A DNA stretch of 32,201 bases from JAVBTR01 sp031556065 (lineage in GTDB: Bacteria; Bacillota; Clostridia; Christensenellales; Aristaeellaceae), in NCBI GenBank assembly GCA_031556065.1, contig JAVBTR010000090.1, positions 1 through 32,201 of the forward strand, given 5' to 3'. Position 1 is the stretch's first letter; every line of letters starts with the position of its first letter. Shown here piece after piece: positions 1 through 7,588 of the stretch. Both the position numbers and the translations under genes were made by a program. A model generated the notes under the pieces. It worked only from the letters and a program-made list of their open reading frames with translations. It made no database searches and was not told the origin of the DNA.

Positions 1-525
1 AGCAATCCTTCACAGGCCATTGGGGCAGGGGTTGGGTACATCTCAAAGGATAGGGATACAGAATCCTTGAACACCAACGCCAGCGTGAAGGATAACATTG
101 CCATCGCGGGCATGGAAAAATTCGAGGTCGGCAAGCTTCTATTTCCGTGGAGAGAAGAAAAATATGTGGCCACGCAGGTAGAGGCGTTGAGTATCAAATG
201 CCAAAGCAGCAGTCAATACGTCGCGACCCTTTCTGGGGGAAACAAACAGAAAGTGGCTTTTGCAAAGTGGATTGGCGCAGGCTGCGATATTCTGATTCTG
301 GATTGTCCAACAAGGGGCGTGGATGTTGGGGTTAAGCAAGCAATGTATCAATTGATTCACCAGTTAAAGAAGGAAGGCAAATCCTTTGTCTTAATTTCCG
401 AAGAGTTGGCGGAGCTGATTGGGATGTGCGATAGGGTGCTGATGATGAAAAATGGCGCTGTGGAAAAGGAATTTCTACGAAACCCTGAGCTTTCCGAAGC
501 AGACATGATCCATTATATGATTTAA
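1..525 (+). CDS. Sugar ABC transporter ATP-binding protein, C-terminal part (RbsA/MglA type), 5' truncated by window
   Basis: The reading frame is open from base 1, so this is the 3' end of a longer gene. What remains is the second nucleotide-binding domain of a double-ATPase of the ribose/galactose importer class, which powers sugar uptake at the inner face of the membrane. Visible hallmarks are GVGYISKDR near the start (the family's G-x-G-Y-x-x-x-D-R motif), the ABC signature LSGGNKQKV, and LILDCPTRGVDVG after it, followed by the switch region LISEELAEL. The Walker B glutamate is replaced by cysteine (LDCPT instead of LDEPT), so this site may not hydrolyse ATP; I recall similar DCPTRG variants in related transporters, so this may be a subfamily trait. 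A permease gene follows after 12 bases behind a perfect AGGAGGT ribosome binding site. The first ATPase domain and the Walker A of this domain lie outside the window. Confidence 0.93.
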   Translation, partial: SNPSQAIGAGVGYISKDRDTESLNTNASVKDNIAIAGMEKFEVGKLLFPWREEKYVATQVEALSIKCQSSSQYVATLSGGNKQKVAFAKWIGAGCDILILDCPTRGVDVGVKQAMYQLIHQLKKEGKSFVLISEELAELIGMCDRVLMMKNGAVEKEFLRNPELSEADMIHYMI

Positions 526-537
526 GGAGGTGCGGCC

Positions 538-1509
538 ATGCAAGCATCAAGTAAACGTTCGGCTATATTAACCAGGCTGCCAGCCCTGGCCTCGGTGATT
601 GGTCTGATACTGCTTATCGTGCTGTATTGGGCTATCGGCACTTCGAGGGATGCAAACCTGGCTTACGGGTTCAAGACGATCTTGAATCAATCTGTTGTGG
701 TGGCGCTGGTGGCAACAGGGGCTGTGTTTATTTATACCTTAGGCTCCTTTGACATTAGCCTTGGGGCGGCGACTGGCACCAGCGCGTTGCTGGGTGCTAT
801 GGCATATAACGCCACGGGCAGCCTTTGGGTCGTGTTTTTCGTATGTATAGGTGTGGCGGTGCTGATTGGCCTAATCAACTCAGTGATGGCCAACGTATTC
901 AACATTCCCGTGTTCGTGACCACCATTGCCATGATGAGCGTTTTAGGCGCGGTAATGCTCATTTTAATTGGCATAAATGGTACAGGCGATTACATCAAAA
1001 TTTCCGCCAAGGTGGTTAAGCCGCTGGATACCACTGGGTTTAAAGCACTGGTGCTGGCAGGATTCATTGCCTTATGCTTCTTTGTTTTTCACTTAACAGG
1101 TGTGGGGCGCAAGCAAAAATTTGTGGGTGGTAATCCCGTATGCGCAGGGCTAACAGGAATCCGCGCGGGAAAGATGGCGATCATCGCATTTGCACTTTCG
1201 GGGCTTGGCATGGGGCTGGGGGCGTTTTTGAGCATTGTATACGCGCCAACGCTCTCACAGTACACAGGTTCCAGCATCGGGATGGATGTGATCATTGCCA
1301 TTGTATTTGGCGGGATGCCCGTTTCCGGCGGTGCGAGGTCAAAGGTTCTTTCAGCAGTTATCGGAGCATTCTCTATGAGCTTTCTATCCCAGATCATGAC
1401 ATTCCTCAATCTGGATGCAGGCACCGGGCAGATGATCAAGGCAGTCATTTTCCTTTTGATCGTTTGGATTGCTGCCTCCTCCTATCGTGGCAAGCTGTTG
1501 CCGCGCTGA
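538..1509 (+). CDS. Sugar ABC transporter permease 1 (RbsC-like)
   Basis: A 323-residue, very hydrophobic protein with roughly eight to ten membrane segments. It has the layout of RbsC-type permeases (BPD_transp_2 family), which form the channel of ribose/xylose/galactose-type importers. Family features include the N-terminal motif TLGSFDISLGAATGTSALLG, matching the TxGxDLSVG region of RbsC, and the C-terminal stretch with IAIVFGGMPVSGGARSK and VIGAFSMSFL, close to the conserved VFGGxSxxGGxG and GAL segments. The ATG is preceded by AAGGAGGTGCGGCC, an ideal ribosome binding site, and follows the ATPase stop by 12 bases. A second, clearly different permease is encoded at 2830, so the channel is probably a heterodimer. 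The exact sugar cannot be told from sequence. Confidence 0.92.
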   Translation: MQASSKRSAILTRLPALASVIGLILLIVLYWAIGTSRDANLAYGFKTILNQSVVVALVATGAVFIYTLGSFDISLGAATGTSALLGAMAYNATGSLWVVFFVCIGVAVLIGLINSVMANVFNIPVFVTTIAMMSVLGAVMLILIGINGTGDYIKISAKVVKPLDTTGFKALVLAGFIALCFFVFHLTGVGRKQKFVGGNPVCAGLTGIRAGKMAIIAFALSGLGMGLGAFLSIVYAPTLSQYTGSSIGMDVIIAIVFGGMPVSGGARSKVLSAVIGAFSMSFLSQIMTFLNLDAGTGQMIKAVIFLLIVWIAASSYRGKLLPR

Positions 1510-1571
1510 CACGGTCCAATCGGCAAGGTTGCCGCTCAATATTATTCTTCACATTTGAAAGGGGTATTGCA

Positions 1572-2762
1572 ATGAAACGGTTTACAAAATGGATCGCTCT
1601 GGTTATCTCAATCGCGCTTTGCCTTGGCATGGTATCAGCCATAGCGGAAGAAAAGGCCACAAAGATCGGTGTGCTGGTTTCCGACACCACATCCTCTGAA
1701 GCGTTGGCCTTCCGCAGCTACTATGTGGATTACCTGCAAAAGGCTTATAATGTGGAGTTTATTTACTCTGAAGAACTGACCGACGCGGCAGGCGAAAAGA
1801 GTGCCATTGATACATTCATCGTGAATAACTGCAAAGGTATCATCTCCTTTTCTGCTTTCGATCGTGCGGCGCAGATCGAGCAATGCGAAGGCGCTAATGT
1901 GTATTTCGCCGTAGCTACAGGCACCTTGACGCAGGAACAGTATGACGAATACAAGGATTATGAGTTCTATGTGGGTGCGATTGGACCTACGTTGGACATT
2001 GAATACCAGACGGGTTACGATATGGCTGCTTATTATATCAATCAGGGTATGACAAAGTTTGGCATGTTCGGCGGTGCGGTGCCCTATTACACGGAAATGC
2101 ACATCTACCGCGCGGCGGGCATGCTTGCGGCTATGGCCGATTTGGGCGGCGAGGATGCCTCTTATAAAGGGCAAAAAGGCCTGGGAATCGTAGGCCAGAT
2201 TTATCAGGATGGCTGCAATATTGAAACAGGCGTGATCGGCAATTTGGAACTGGTGGGCTATGTGGGCGGCTATGATTTTAACGACGCATGGTTTGGTAAG
2301 CTTGCGCAGATGGCAGGCACGGAAGGCATTCAAGCGATTTTGACCGTGGGCAGTGGCGTGGATGTACTTGGCAGCTTCGTTTCCGGCACCGATGTTAAGC
2401 TCGCCACCGTAGATAGCTACACCAAGGCCATTGGTGAAGCCATGGATTCTGGCATCCTGGATTATATCGCGGGTAAGTTTGCGGCTTCTGTTGGGCCAAT
2501 CTTTATGGCTGTTAAGGATGCGATTGATGGTGCTCCTGTGAAAGACGCGGATGGCAACGCTTTGGCGCTGGGGCAAGGCTACTGGGTAGCTACCAACGCG
2601 GAAGAGTTTGCACGCTTCTACGCAGTGGACGCTTCTACCACCGATCCCGCTTACACCAAGGATATTCTAGATCAATACTGCGGACAGGGCGTAGGGTATG
2701 ACGCGTTTACAGCATTTGTAGGCAACTACGGTTTTGATGCGATTGAGCAACTAAAGAAATGA
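1572..2762 (+). CDS. Extracellular sugar-binding protein of the ABC importer
   Basis: A 396-residue secreted binding protein that should capture the substrate outside the cell and pass it to the two RbsC-like permeases. The start is the ATG at 1572: it has AAAGGGG eight bases upstream and is followed by a signal peptide (MKRFTKW, hydrophobic core, SAIAEE). The frame is open upstream, but that stretch overlaps the permease and is not coding. The mature part begins with KIGVLVSDTTSSEALAFRS, typical of type-1 periplasmic binding folds. No lipobox cysteine sits at the cleavage site (a Cys in the core has Leu at -1), so the protein appears to be cut by signal peptidase I rather than lipid-anchored, unusual for a monoderm. 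Its position between the two permease genes is also unusual. I do not recognise the ligand. Confidence 0.82.
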   Translation: MKRFTKWIALVISIALCLGMVSAIAEEKATKIGVLVSDTTSSEALAFRSYYVDYLQKAYNVEFIYSEELTDAAGEKSAIDTFIVNNCKGIISFSAFDRAAQIEQCEGANVYFAVATGTLTQEQYDEYKDYEFYVGAIGPTLDIEYQTGYDMAAYYINQGMTKFGMFGGAVPYYTEMHIYRAAGMLAAMADLGGEDASYKGQKGLGIVGQIYQDGCNIETGVIGNLELVGYVGGYDFNDAWFGKLAQMAGTEGIQAILTVGSGVDVLGSFVSGTDVKLATVDSYTKAIGEAMDSGILDYIAGKFAASVGPIFMAVKDAIDGAPVKDADGNALALGQGYWVATNAEEFARFYAVDASTTDPAYTKDILDQYCGQGVGYDAFTAFVGNYGFDAIEQLKK

Positions 2763-2770
2763 TTTTGAAA

Positions 2771-2806
2771 GCGGTGCGAATCAGCCGCTATGCTGGTTCG
2801 CACCGC
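2771..2806 (+). promoter_or_regulatory. Intercistronic hairpin after the binding-protein gene
   Basis: GCGGTGCGAA (2771–2780) pairs perfectly with TTCGCACCGC (2797–2806), and inside it CAGC (2782–2785) pairs with GCTG (2792–2795). There is no T-run after it, so it is not a standard terminator. Hairpins of this kind after binding-protein genes usually protect the upstream mRNA from 3' exonucleases and let the binding protein be made in excess over the permeases. That role is inferred. Confidence 0.6.
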
Positions 2807-2829
2807 CCAATCTGAAAGGGGGCGGCAAA

Positions 2830-3822
2830 GTGCCGATGAAGAGTATGGTTAAATGGGCGAAAGCATTCCTTATCCCATTGGGCACACTTGCATTGATTCT
2901 TGCATTGTGCGCATTAAACGGCATTGGCCTCTTCCAAGGAAGCAGCAGTTGGCTACTGTTTTTTCGTGCTACGGTTAGCGTCACATTGACGACCTTTGCC
3001 CTGGCGATCAATTTACAATCGGGCAGATTCGACTTCTCTTTGGGTTCTATTTCTCTTTTATCCTCGGCAGTGGCGGCGACGGCTGCTGTGCGCTTTGGTC
3101 TTTCGCCTTATGTAATGCTGCTTACAAGCATGGTGATAGGCGGTTTGTTGGGGCTTGTTTCAGGCGGCATCTATGTGACCATGCGGATTCCGCCGATTAT
3201 CGCCTCGTTGGGCATTACCCTCTTATATGAAGGCGCGGCTTTTGCCTTTACGGGTGGTAAAGGGGTTTCTTTCGTAACCAGAAGTGACCTGATCGGTTTT
3301 GCATCAATCCCAAATTATCTTTTATTATTGGTAATTATCTTGGCTATCATGATCATCCTCATGGATTATAGCCGCTTCGGAGCTAATTACCGGGCTTTGC
3401 AGTCTGGACAGAAAATAGCGGTAGATACAGGCATTAAGGAGGTGCCCAATGCCCTTATCTGCTATGGAATTGCAGGTGCGCTGATGGGCTGTGTAGGCTT
3501 TATTAGCGCTACGAACACTGGCACCGTGCTCATGAGCCTGAATTTCGGCTCCGTTGGGGTTATGTTTACAGCATTCTTGCCCATGTTCATAGGCGGATAT
3601 ATTGGCAAGCTCATAAACGAACGTATTGGTATGATGCTGGGCGCGTTGACAACAGCGCTTATCTCGCTGGCCTATGCCAGACTCAACACGCCATCATCTA
3701 TCCAATCTATCTTATCTGCGCTGATGCTGGTGCTATTCTTAATCTATTTAAACAACGAGCATTCCATTAAAACGCTGCTGATGGGCAAGCGCAATGTGAA
3801 AATAAATGGGGAAACAATATGA
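2830..3822 (+). CDS. Sugar ABC transporter permease 2 (RbsC-like)
   Basis: A 330-residue polytopic membrane protein of the same BPD_transp_2 family as permease 1 but clearly diverged from it. The family motif reads INLQSGRFDFSLGSISLLS, matching the RbsC substrate-channel segment. I chose the GTG at 2830 because the purine-rich GAAAGGGGG ends about nine bases before it; an in-frame ATG two codons later (2836) is possible but would be too far from that site. The protein ends with a short cytoplasmic tail (KRNVKING). Its stop overlaps the start of the GH3 gene (ATGA), so transport and hydrolysis are translationally coupled. Together with permease 1 it probably makes an asymmetric channel. Confidence 0.9.
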   Translation: MPMKSMVKWAKAFLIPLGTLALILALCALNGIGLFQGSSSWLLFFRATVSVTLTTFALAINLQSGRFDFSLGSISLLSSAVAATAAVRFGLSPYVMLLTSMVIGGLLGLVSGGIYVTMRIPPIIASLGITLLYEGAAFAFTGGKGVSFVTRSDLIGFASIPNYLLLLVIILAIMIILMDYSRFGANYRALQSGQKIAVDTGIKEVPNALICYGIAGALMGCVGFISATNTGTVLMSLNFGSVGVMFTAFLPMFIGGYIGKLINERIGMMLGALTTALISLAYARLNTPSSIQSILSALMLVLFLIYLNNEHSIKTLLMGKRNVKINGETI

Positions 3823-5471
3823 TCGACTTAACTCAAAAACCATTTTATCTTAAACCTGAAGATATTGCCTGGGTCCAAAACACAATCAGCCGGATGACAT
3901 TGGAGAAAAAAATAGGCCAGCTTTTTGCGCCCATTGGATACAGCAGCGATCCTGCCTATTTGGAGCACCAGATACTTAAATACCATGTGGGCGCGATCAT
4001 GTACCGCTGTGGCAAGGGGAAGGAAATGCAGGCTTGCCATAACTACTTGCAGGCTCATAGCAAGATCCCGCTTTTGATCGGCGCTAACCTGGAAGCGGGC
4101 GGAAGCGGTATTGCAACCGATGGCACAGTCTTTGGTACACAGATGCAGGTAGCAGCCACGAATGAACCCGTGCAAGCTTATCGGCTGGGCAAGATCAGCT
4201 GCGCAGAAGGTAAAGCAGTCGGCTGCAACTGGGCTTTCGCACCTGTTGTGGATATTGATATGAACTGGCGCAACCCTATTACAAATGTACGCACCTATGG
4301 CGATGATCCCGATAAGGTGTTGGCTTATGCGCTGGAATACTTGAAGGCTGCGAAGGAAGAAAATGTTGCGACTGCCATTAAGCACTTCCCCGGCGATGGC
4401 GTGGACGAAGTGGATCAACATATCCTGACAAGTGTGAATAGCCTTGATCGCCAGAGCTGGGATGCTACTTATGGGAAGGTATACCAGGGCTTGATTGATG
4501 CCGGAGCACCAAGTGTAATGGTGGGACATATTGCTTTGCCTGCATATCAAAATGCAACCAATGACTTAGTGCCGGCCACCTTATCAAAAGAACTATTACA
4601 GGGACTTTTGCGAGAGACACTGGGCTTTAACGGCCTAATCGTAACGGATTCTACCTGTATGGTAGGTTTCTCCTGTGCCATGGAACGTGAAAAGGCAGTG
4701 CCCTATGCTATTGAGGCAGGCTGTGATATGTTCCTATTCAACAAGGATCTTCAGGAGGATTATGACTTCATGCTTAAAGGGTATGCGTCTGGCATTTTAT
4801 CCGAACAACGCCTCCATGAGGCTGTGACTCGTATACTTGGGGTAAAAGCCATGCTGGGTTTGCACAGGGAGAAGGTGCAGAACTTCCTTGATGTCTTAAA
4901 CTGTGAAAAGCATGTGAATTGGGCGCGTGAATGCGCAAAAAAAGCCATTACCCTGGTAAAAGATACCCAGAAACTTCTGCCGTTAAGCGCTGAGCGTACT
5001 CCAAAGGTACTATTGGAAGTATTGGGGCATTTTCCAGTCAACGACCGGATTATGGCCAACTTTAAAACCCTGTTGGAACGAGAAGGATTTTCAGTTACGC
5101 AATATGTGCCTGAAGATTTTGAGACGGCAAAATTTGATGTCGAAACTTTTCGGACCTCCTATGATCTGGTTATTTATCTGGCTAATGTGGAGAACGCGTC
5201 CAATAAGGTTACAAACCGTTTGGATTGGTTCACCTTCTGGGGCAATGGCAATAATGTACCTTGGTTTGTGAAAGAGAGGCCAGTGCTGTTTATCAGCCTT
5301 GCCAATCCTTATCACTTGATCGATGTGCCCATGGTGAAGACCTATGTTAACGCCTATTCAAACCATGATTCGATTCTGGAAGCGTTGATTGAAAAGCTCA
5401 TGGGGCGGGAAGGCTTTTTCGGCAGAAGCCCGGTCGATCCGTTTTTAGGCAATCCGTATCTTAAGTATTAA
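3819..5471 (+). CDS. Glycoside hydrolase family 3 (NagZ-like / beta-glycosidase), intracellular
   Basis: A 550-residue GH3 enzyme with no signal peptide, so it should cleave the imported glycoside in the cytoplasm. It has the GH3 N-terminal barrel: RMTLEKKIGQLF near residue 25, then VRTYGDDP, and AIKHFPGDGVDEVDQH, which matches the KHFPGHGxTxxDSH loop of NagZ-type beta-N-acetylglucosaminidases, with a D-x-H pair retained as the possible acid/base dyad. GLIVTDSTCM contains the expected aspartate nucleophile. Residues from about 370 (CAKKAITLVKD, then KLLPL) resemble the GH3 C-terminal alpha/beta sandwich. Substrate could be a beta-N-acetylglucosaminide, beta-glucoside or beta-xyloside; the D-x-H loop favours the first. 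It overlaps the upstream permease by four bases and is followed by another glycosidase, fitting a dedicated catabolic operon. Confidence 0.88.
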   Translation: MIDLTQKPFYLKPEDIAWVQNTISRMTLEKKIGQLFAPIGYSSDPAYLEHQILKYHVGAIMYRCGKGKEMQACHNYLQAHSKIPLLIGANLEAGGSGIATDGTVFGTQMQVAATNEPVQAYRLGKISCAEGKAVGCNWAFAPVVDIDMNWRNPITNVRTYGDDPDKVLAYALEYLKAAKEENVATAIKHFPGDGVDEVDQHILTSVNSLDRQSWDATYGKVYQGLIDAGAPSVMVGHIALPAYQNATNDLVPATLSKELLQGLLRETLGFNGLIVTDSTCMVGFSCAMEREKAVPYAIEAGCDMFLFNKDLQEDYDFMLKGYASGILSEQRLHEAVTRILGVKAMLGLHREKVQNFLDVLNCEKHVNWARECAKKAITLVKDTQKLLPLSAERTPKVLLEVLGHFPVNDRIMANFKTLLEREGFSVTQYVPEDFETAKFDVETFRTSYDLVIYLANVENASNKVTNRLDWFTFWGNGNNVPWFVKERPVLFISLANPYHLIDVPMVKTYVNAYSNHDSILEALIEKLMGREGFFGRSPVDPFLGNPYLKY

Positions 5472-5483
5472 GGGGAATGACTA

Positions 5484-7022
5484 ATGTACGACAAGCAAAG
5501 ATGGCTGGAAATCGCAGATAGCTTAAAACCGGAATTGAATAATGAGCGCGTGGAAACAAGTACGGCCCTGCCCTCAAAACCGTTAACGGAAGGAAATAGC
5601 CTTGTCCTTGATTTTGGCAACCATCATGTAGGGTATTTTTCAATGCGTTTAAAAAGTGTTGGGAGCCATCCTGATGCACCAGCCTTTTTAAAAATCAAGT
5701 TTTGTGAAAACCAAAGAGAGCTTGATGAAGATGCTGCCAATTACCAGGGGTGGATTAGCCGTGGCTGGATTCAGGAAGAACAGATTCATGTAGATATACT
5801 CCCTGAGGTTATAAGTTTAGCCCGACGCTATGCTTTTCGGTATGCAAAAATAGAAGTGCTGGCAGTATCCAGCAAGTATCAGTTGGTTGTAGAGGATGCG
5901 TGGGTACAAGCGGTCACCTCAGCAAGGGATGAAGTGATACTCCCTCTGGTGGGCAGCGCGTTAGAAGAAAAAATAGACGCTGTGGCCATCCGCACTCTGC
6001 GCAATTGCATGCAGGATGTGTTTGAAGATGGTCCAAAACGCGACAGGCGACTATGGATCGGTGATTTGCGATTGCAGGCTCTGGCTAATTATGTGACTTA
6101 TCAAAACAATGATTTGGTTAAACGTTGCCTATATTTGTTTGCGGGAACAGCAGGCGAAGATAACCGCATTGCAGCATGCGTTTTTACGGAACCGAATAAC
6201 CGGGCCGACGATACCTATATGCTGGATTATTCTTTGTTTTTCATTCCTACACTATTGGATTACTATGAGGCCACAGGGGATATGGTGACCCTTGCAGATT
6301 TGGCGCCAATCGCCATCGAACAGCTTAAGCTGTGTAGCGTTTATTTTGATAATAATCATCTCGTACGGGATAGTTCGCAGTTAGGCTGGTGTTTCGTAGA
6401 TTGGAACCTCAACTTAAACAAACAGGCCTCAGCACAAGCTATCTATATTTACTGCGCTAAGGCTGCGGAAAAAATAGCACATATTTTGAAACAACCGCAA
6501 ATGGCACAAGAGATTCAATATGACTGGCAGCTTAAGCAAAAGGCAGCTATGAAACATTTATACGATAAGAAACGACAATTGTTTGTTAGTGGCGCAGAAC
6601 GCCAAATATCCGTTGCCAGCCAGATATGGTTTGTGTTAAGCGGCATTCTGGATCAAACACAGGCGGCGGAGCTTCTTGAAAGGGTGATGTCGACTCCCGA
6701 CGCTCAAGGCATGGTAACGCCATATATGCTGCATCACTATGTTCAGGCACTGCGTCAAGTAGATAGATTTGAAAAAGCCCATGAGGTGATGATGAATTAC
6801 TGGGGTGGTATGATTAATCAAAACGCAGATACTTTCTTTGAACTGTTTAACCCTGATAATCCGCTGGAATCGCCCTATGGCTCAAGTATTGTCAATAGCT
6901 ACTGCCATGCTTGGAGCTGCACGCCCACATGGTTTCTGCGTAAAGTTACACCAGCATTGGAAAAGCCTATTGATGCGATTCTACCAAATACAAATAAACA
7001 AGAAATGCCGCTTGCATTATGA
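5484..7022 (+). CDS. Six-hairpin glycosidase, alpha-L-rhamnosidase-like (GH78 superfamily)
   Basis: A 512-residue protein without signal peptide, 12 bases downstream of the GH3 gene. The diagnostic stretch is VFEDGPKRDRRLWIGDLR at about residues 178–195, corresponding to the DCPKRDRxxWxGD motif at the start of the (alpha/alpha)6 catalytic barrel of alpha-L-rhamnosidases. Before it lies a beta-rich N-terminal region; after it, helical repeats (LFFIPTLLDYYEATGDM, LGWCFVDWN) and a C-terminal segment (FFELFNPDNPLESPYGSS) resemble the same superfamily. It is shorter than classical secreted GH78 enzymes, which carry extra beta domains. Together with the GH3 enzyme it may take apart a rhamnose- or uronic-acid-containing oligosaccharide. 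The exact linkage is not readable. Its last codons contain an ATGA that touches the broken deacylase gene downstream. Confidence 0.8.
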   Translation: MYDKQRWLEIADSLKPELNNERVETSTALPSKPLTEGNSLVLDFGNHHVGYFSMRLKSVGSHPDAPAFLKIKFCENQRELDEDAANYQGWISRGWIQEEQIHVDILPEVISLARRYAFRYAKIEVLAVSSKYQLVVEDAWVQAVTSARDEVILPLVGSALEEKIDAVAIRTLRNCMQDVFEDGPKRDRRLWIGDLRLQALANYVTYQNNDLVKRCLYLFAGTAGEDNRIAACVFTEPNNRADDTYMLDYSLFFIPTLLDYYEATGDMVTLADLAPIAIEQLKLCSVYFDNNHLVRDSSQLGWCFVDWNLNLNKQASAQAIYIYCAKAAEKIAHILKQPQMAQEIQYDWQLKQKAAMKHLYDKKRQLFVSGAERQISVASQIWFVLSGILDQTQAAELLERVMSTPDAQGMVTPYMLHHYVQALRQVDRFEKAHEVMMNYWGGMINQNADTFFELFNPDNPLESPYGSSIVNSYCHAWSCTPTWFLRKVTPALEKPIDAILPNTNKQEMPLAL

Positions 7023-7032
7023 TAAAGGTGAT

Positions 7033-7484
7033 TTGTTGCTTTCCATTGCCGAGCTGAAGGTTTTCCTTGAAAATAAAAACTGTACTTTCAAGATACTGAT
7101 TCATGATGCTCCCATTATATCTACTCATGATGCTGCGAAATATTTCGATATAACTAAAGCGGCTCCCATTTTTATAATGGATACCGAGAAAGGGCTTATT
7201 GCCCCCTCATTATTAGCTCAAAACGCGGAAAGATCGATTTTAAGGCAGCAAAGGAGCTTTGGGGATTTTCAAAGTTCAAATTAGCAGATAAAGAAAAGGT
7301 GAAAATGAACACAGGTTATCAAGCAGGGGCTGTTCCTCTCATCGGCCATAATCTACCTTGTGTTTTAGATAATGACCTTTTAGAAAACGATTTTATTTAT
7401 GGCGGTTCAGGTGACGAACACCATACATTGAAAATCGCTCCCGGAGATGTTTTGCGGTTAAATAATGTTATCCACTTTATTTGA
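7033..7484 (+). pseudogene. YbaK/EbsC-type aminoacyl-tRNA deacylase, frameshifted
   Basis: Two adjacent frames together read as one YbaK-family protein, which clears mischarged aminoacyl-tRNAs. The first frame (TTG at 7033 or 7036, after AAAGGTGA) gives IAELKVFLENKNC, HDAPIISTHDAAKYFDI and KAAPIFIMDTEKGLIA. After the C-run at 7202–7206 the match continues in another frame: IISSKRGKIDFKAAKELWG, then KMNTGYQAGAVPLIGHNLPC, IYGGSGDEHHTLKIAPGDV and a stop at 7482–7484. The break falls exactly at the homopolymer, so either the gene is dead in this strain or one base was miscounted in sequencing. The start is also uncertain: an ATG at 7019 overlapping the glycosidase stop is out of frame by one base. 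If intact it would be about 150 residues, normal for the family. Confidence 0.82.
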
Positions 7485-7493
7485 TAAACGTAA

Positions 7494-7509
7494 TATCCGT
7501 TGTCGGATA
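7494..7509. other. Short inverted repeat beyond the YbaK remnant
   Basis: TATCCG (7494–7499), loop TTGT, CGGATA (7504–7509), embedded in CGTAATATCC…GGATAACG. It lies exactly between the host-type YbaK gene and the mobile-element remnant, so it may mark an insertion boundary or be a weak terminator. No T-run follows, so its function is unclear. Confidence 0.35.
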
Positions 7510-7549
7510 ACGTGTGCAATTTATGCAGCTTCTTAAACGTAAGAGAACG

Positions 7550-7580
7550 GGCGACGGGCAGACCAATGTTGCCCGTCGCC
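7550..7580. terminator. Rho-independent terminator, probably bidirectional
   Basis: An 11-bp perfect GC-rich stem, GGCGACGGGCA (7550–7560) with TGCCCGTCGCC (7570–7580), loop of nine bases. It sits just past the stop of the minus-strand relaxase remnant and after the plus-strand deacylase remnant. The plus side continues TTGTTGGTTT and the minus side CGTTCTCTTACG, so either direction is possible; the T-runs are modest. Confidence 0.7.
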
Positions 7581-7588
7581 TTGTTGGT

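Noticed and set aside
6838..7284. A plus-strand reading frame overlapping the end of the GH78-like gene
   Set aside because: Only its last part (after about 7033) matches YbaK; the portion inside the glycosidase gene is a shadow.
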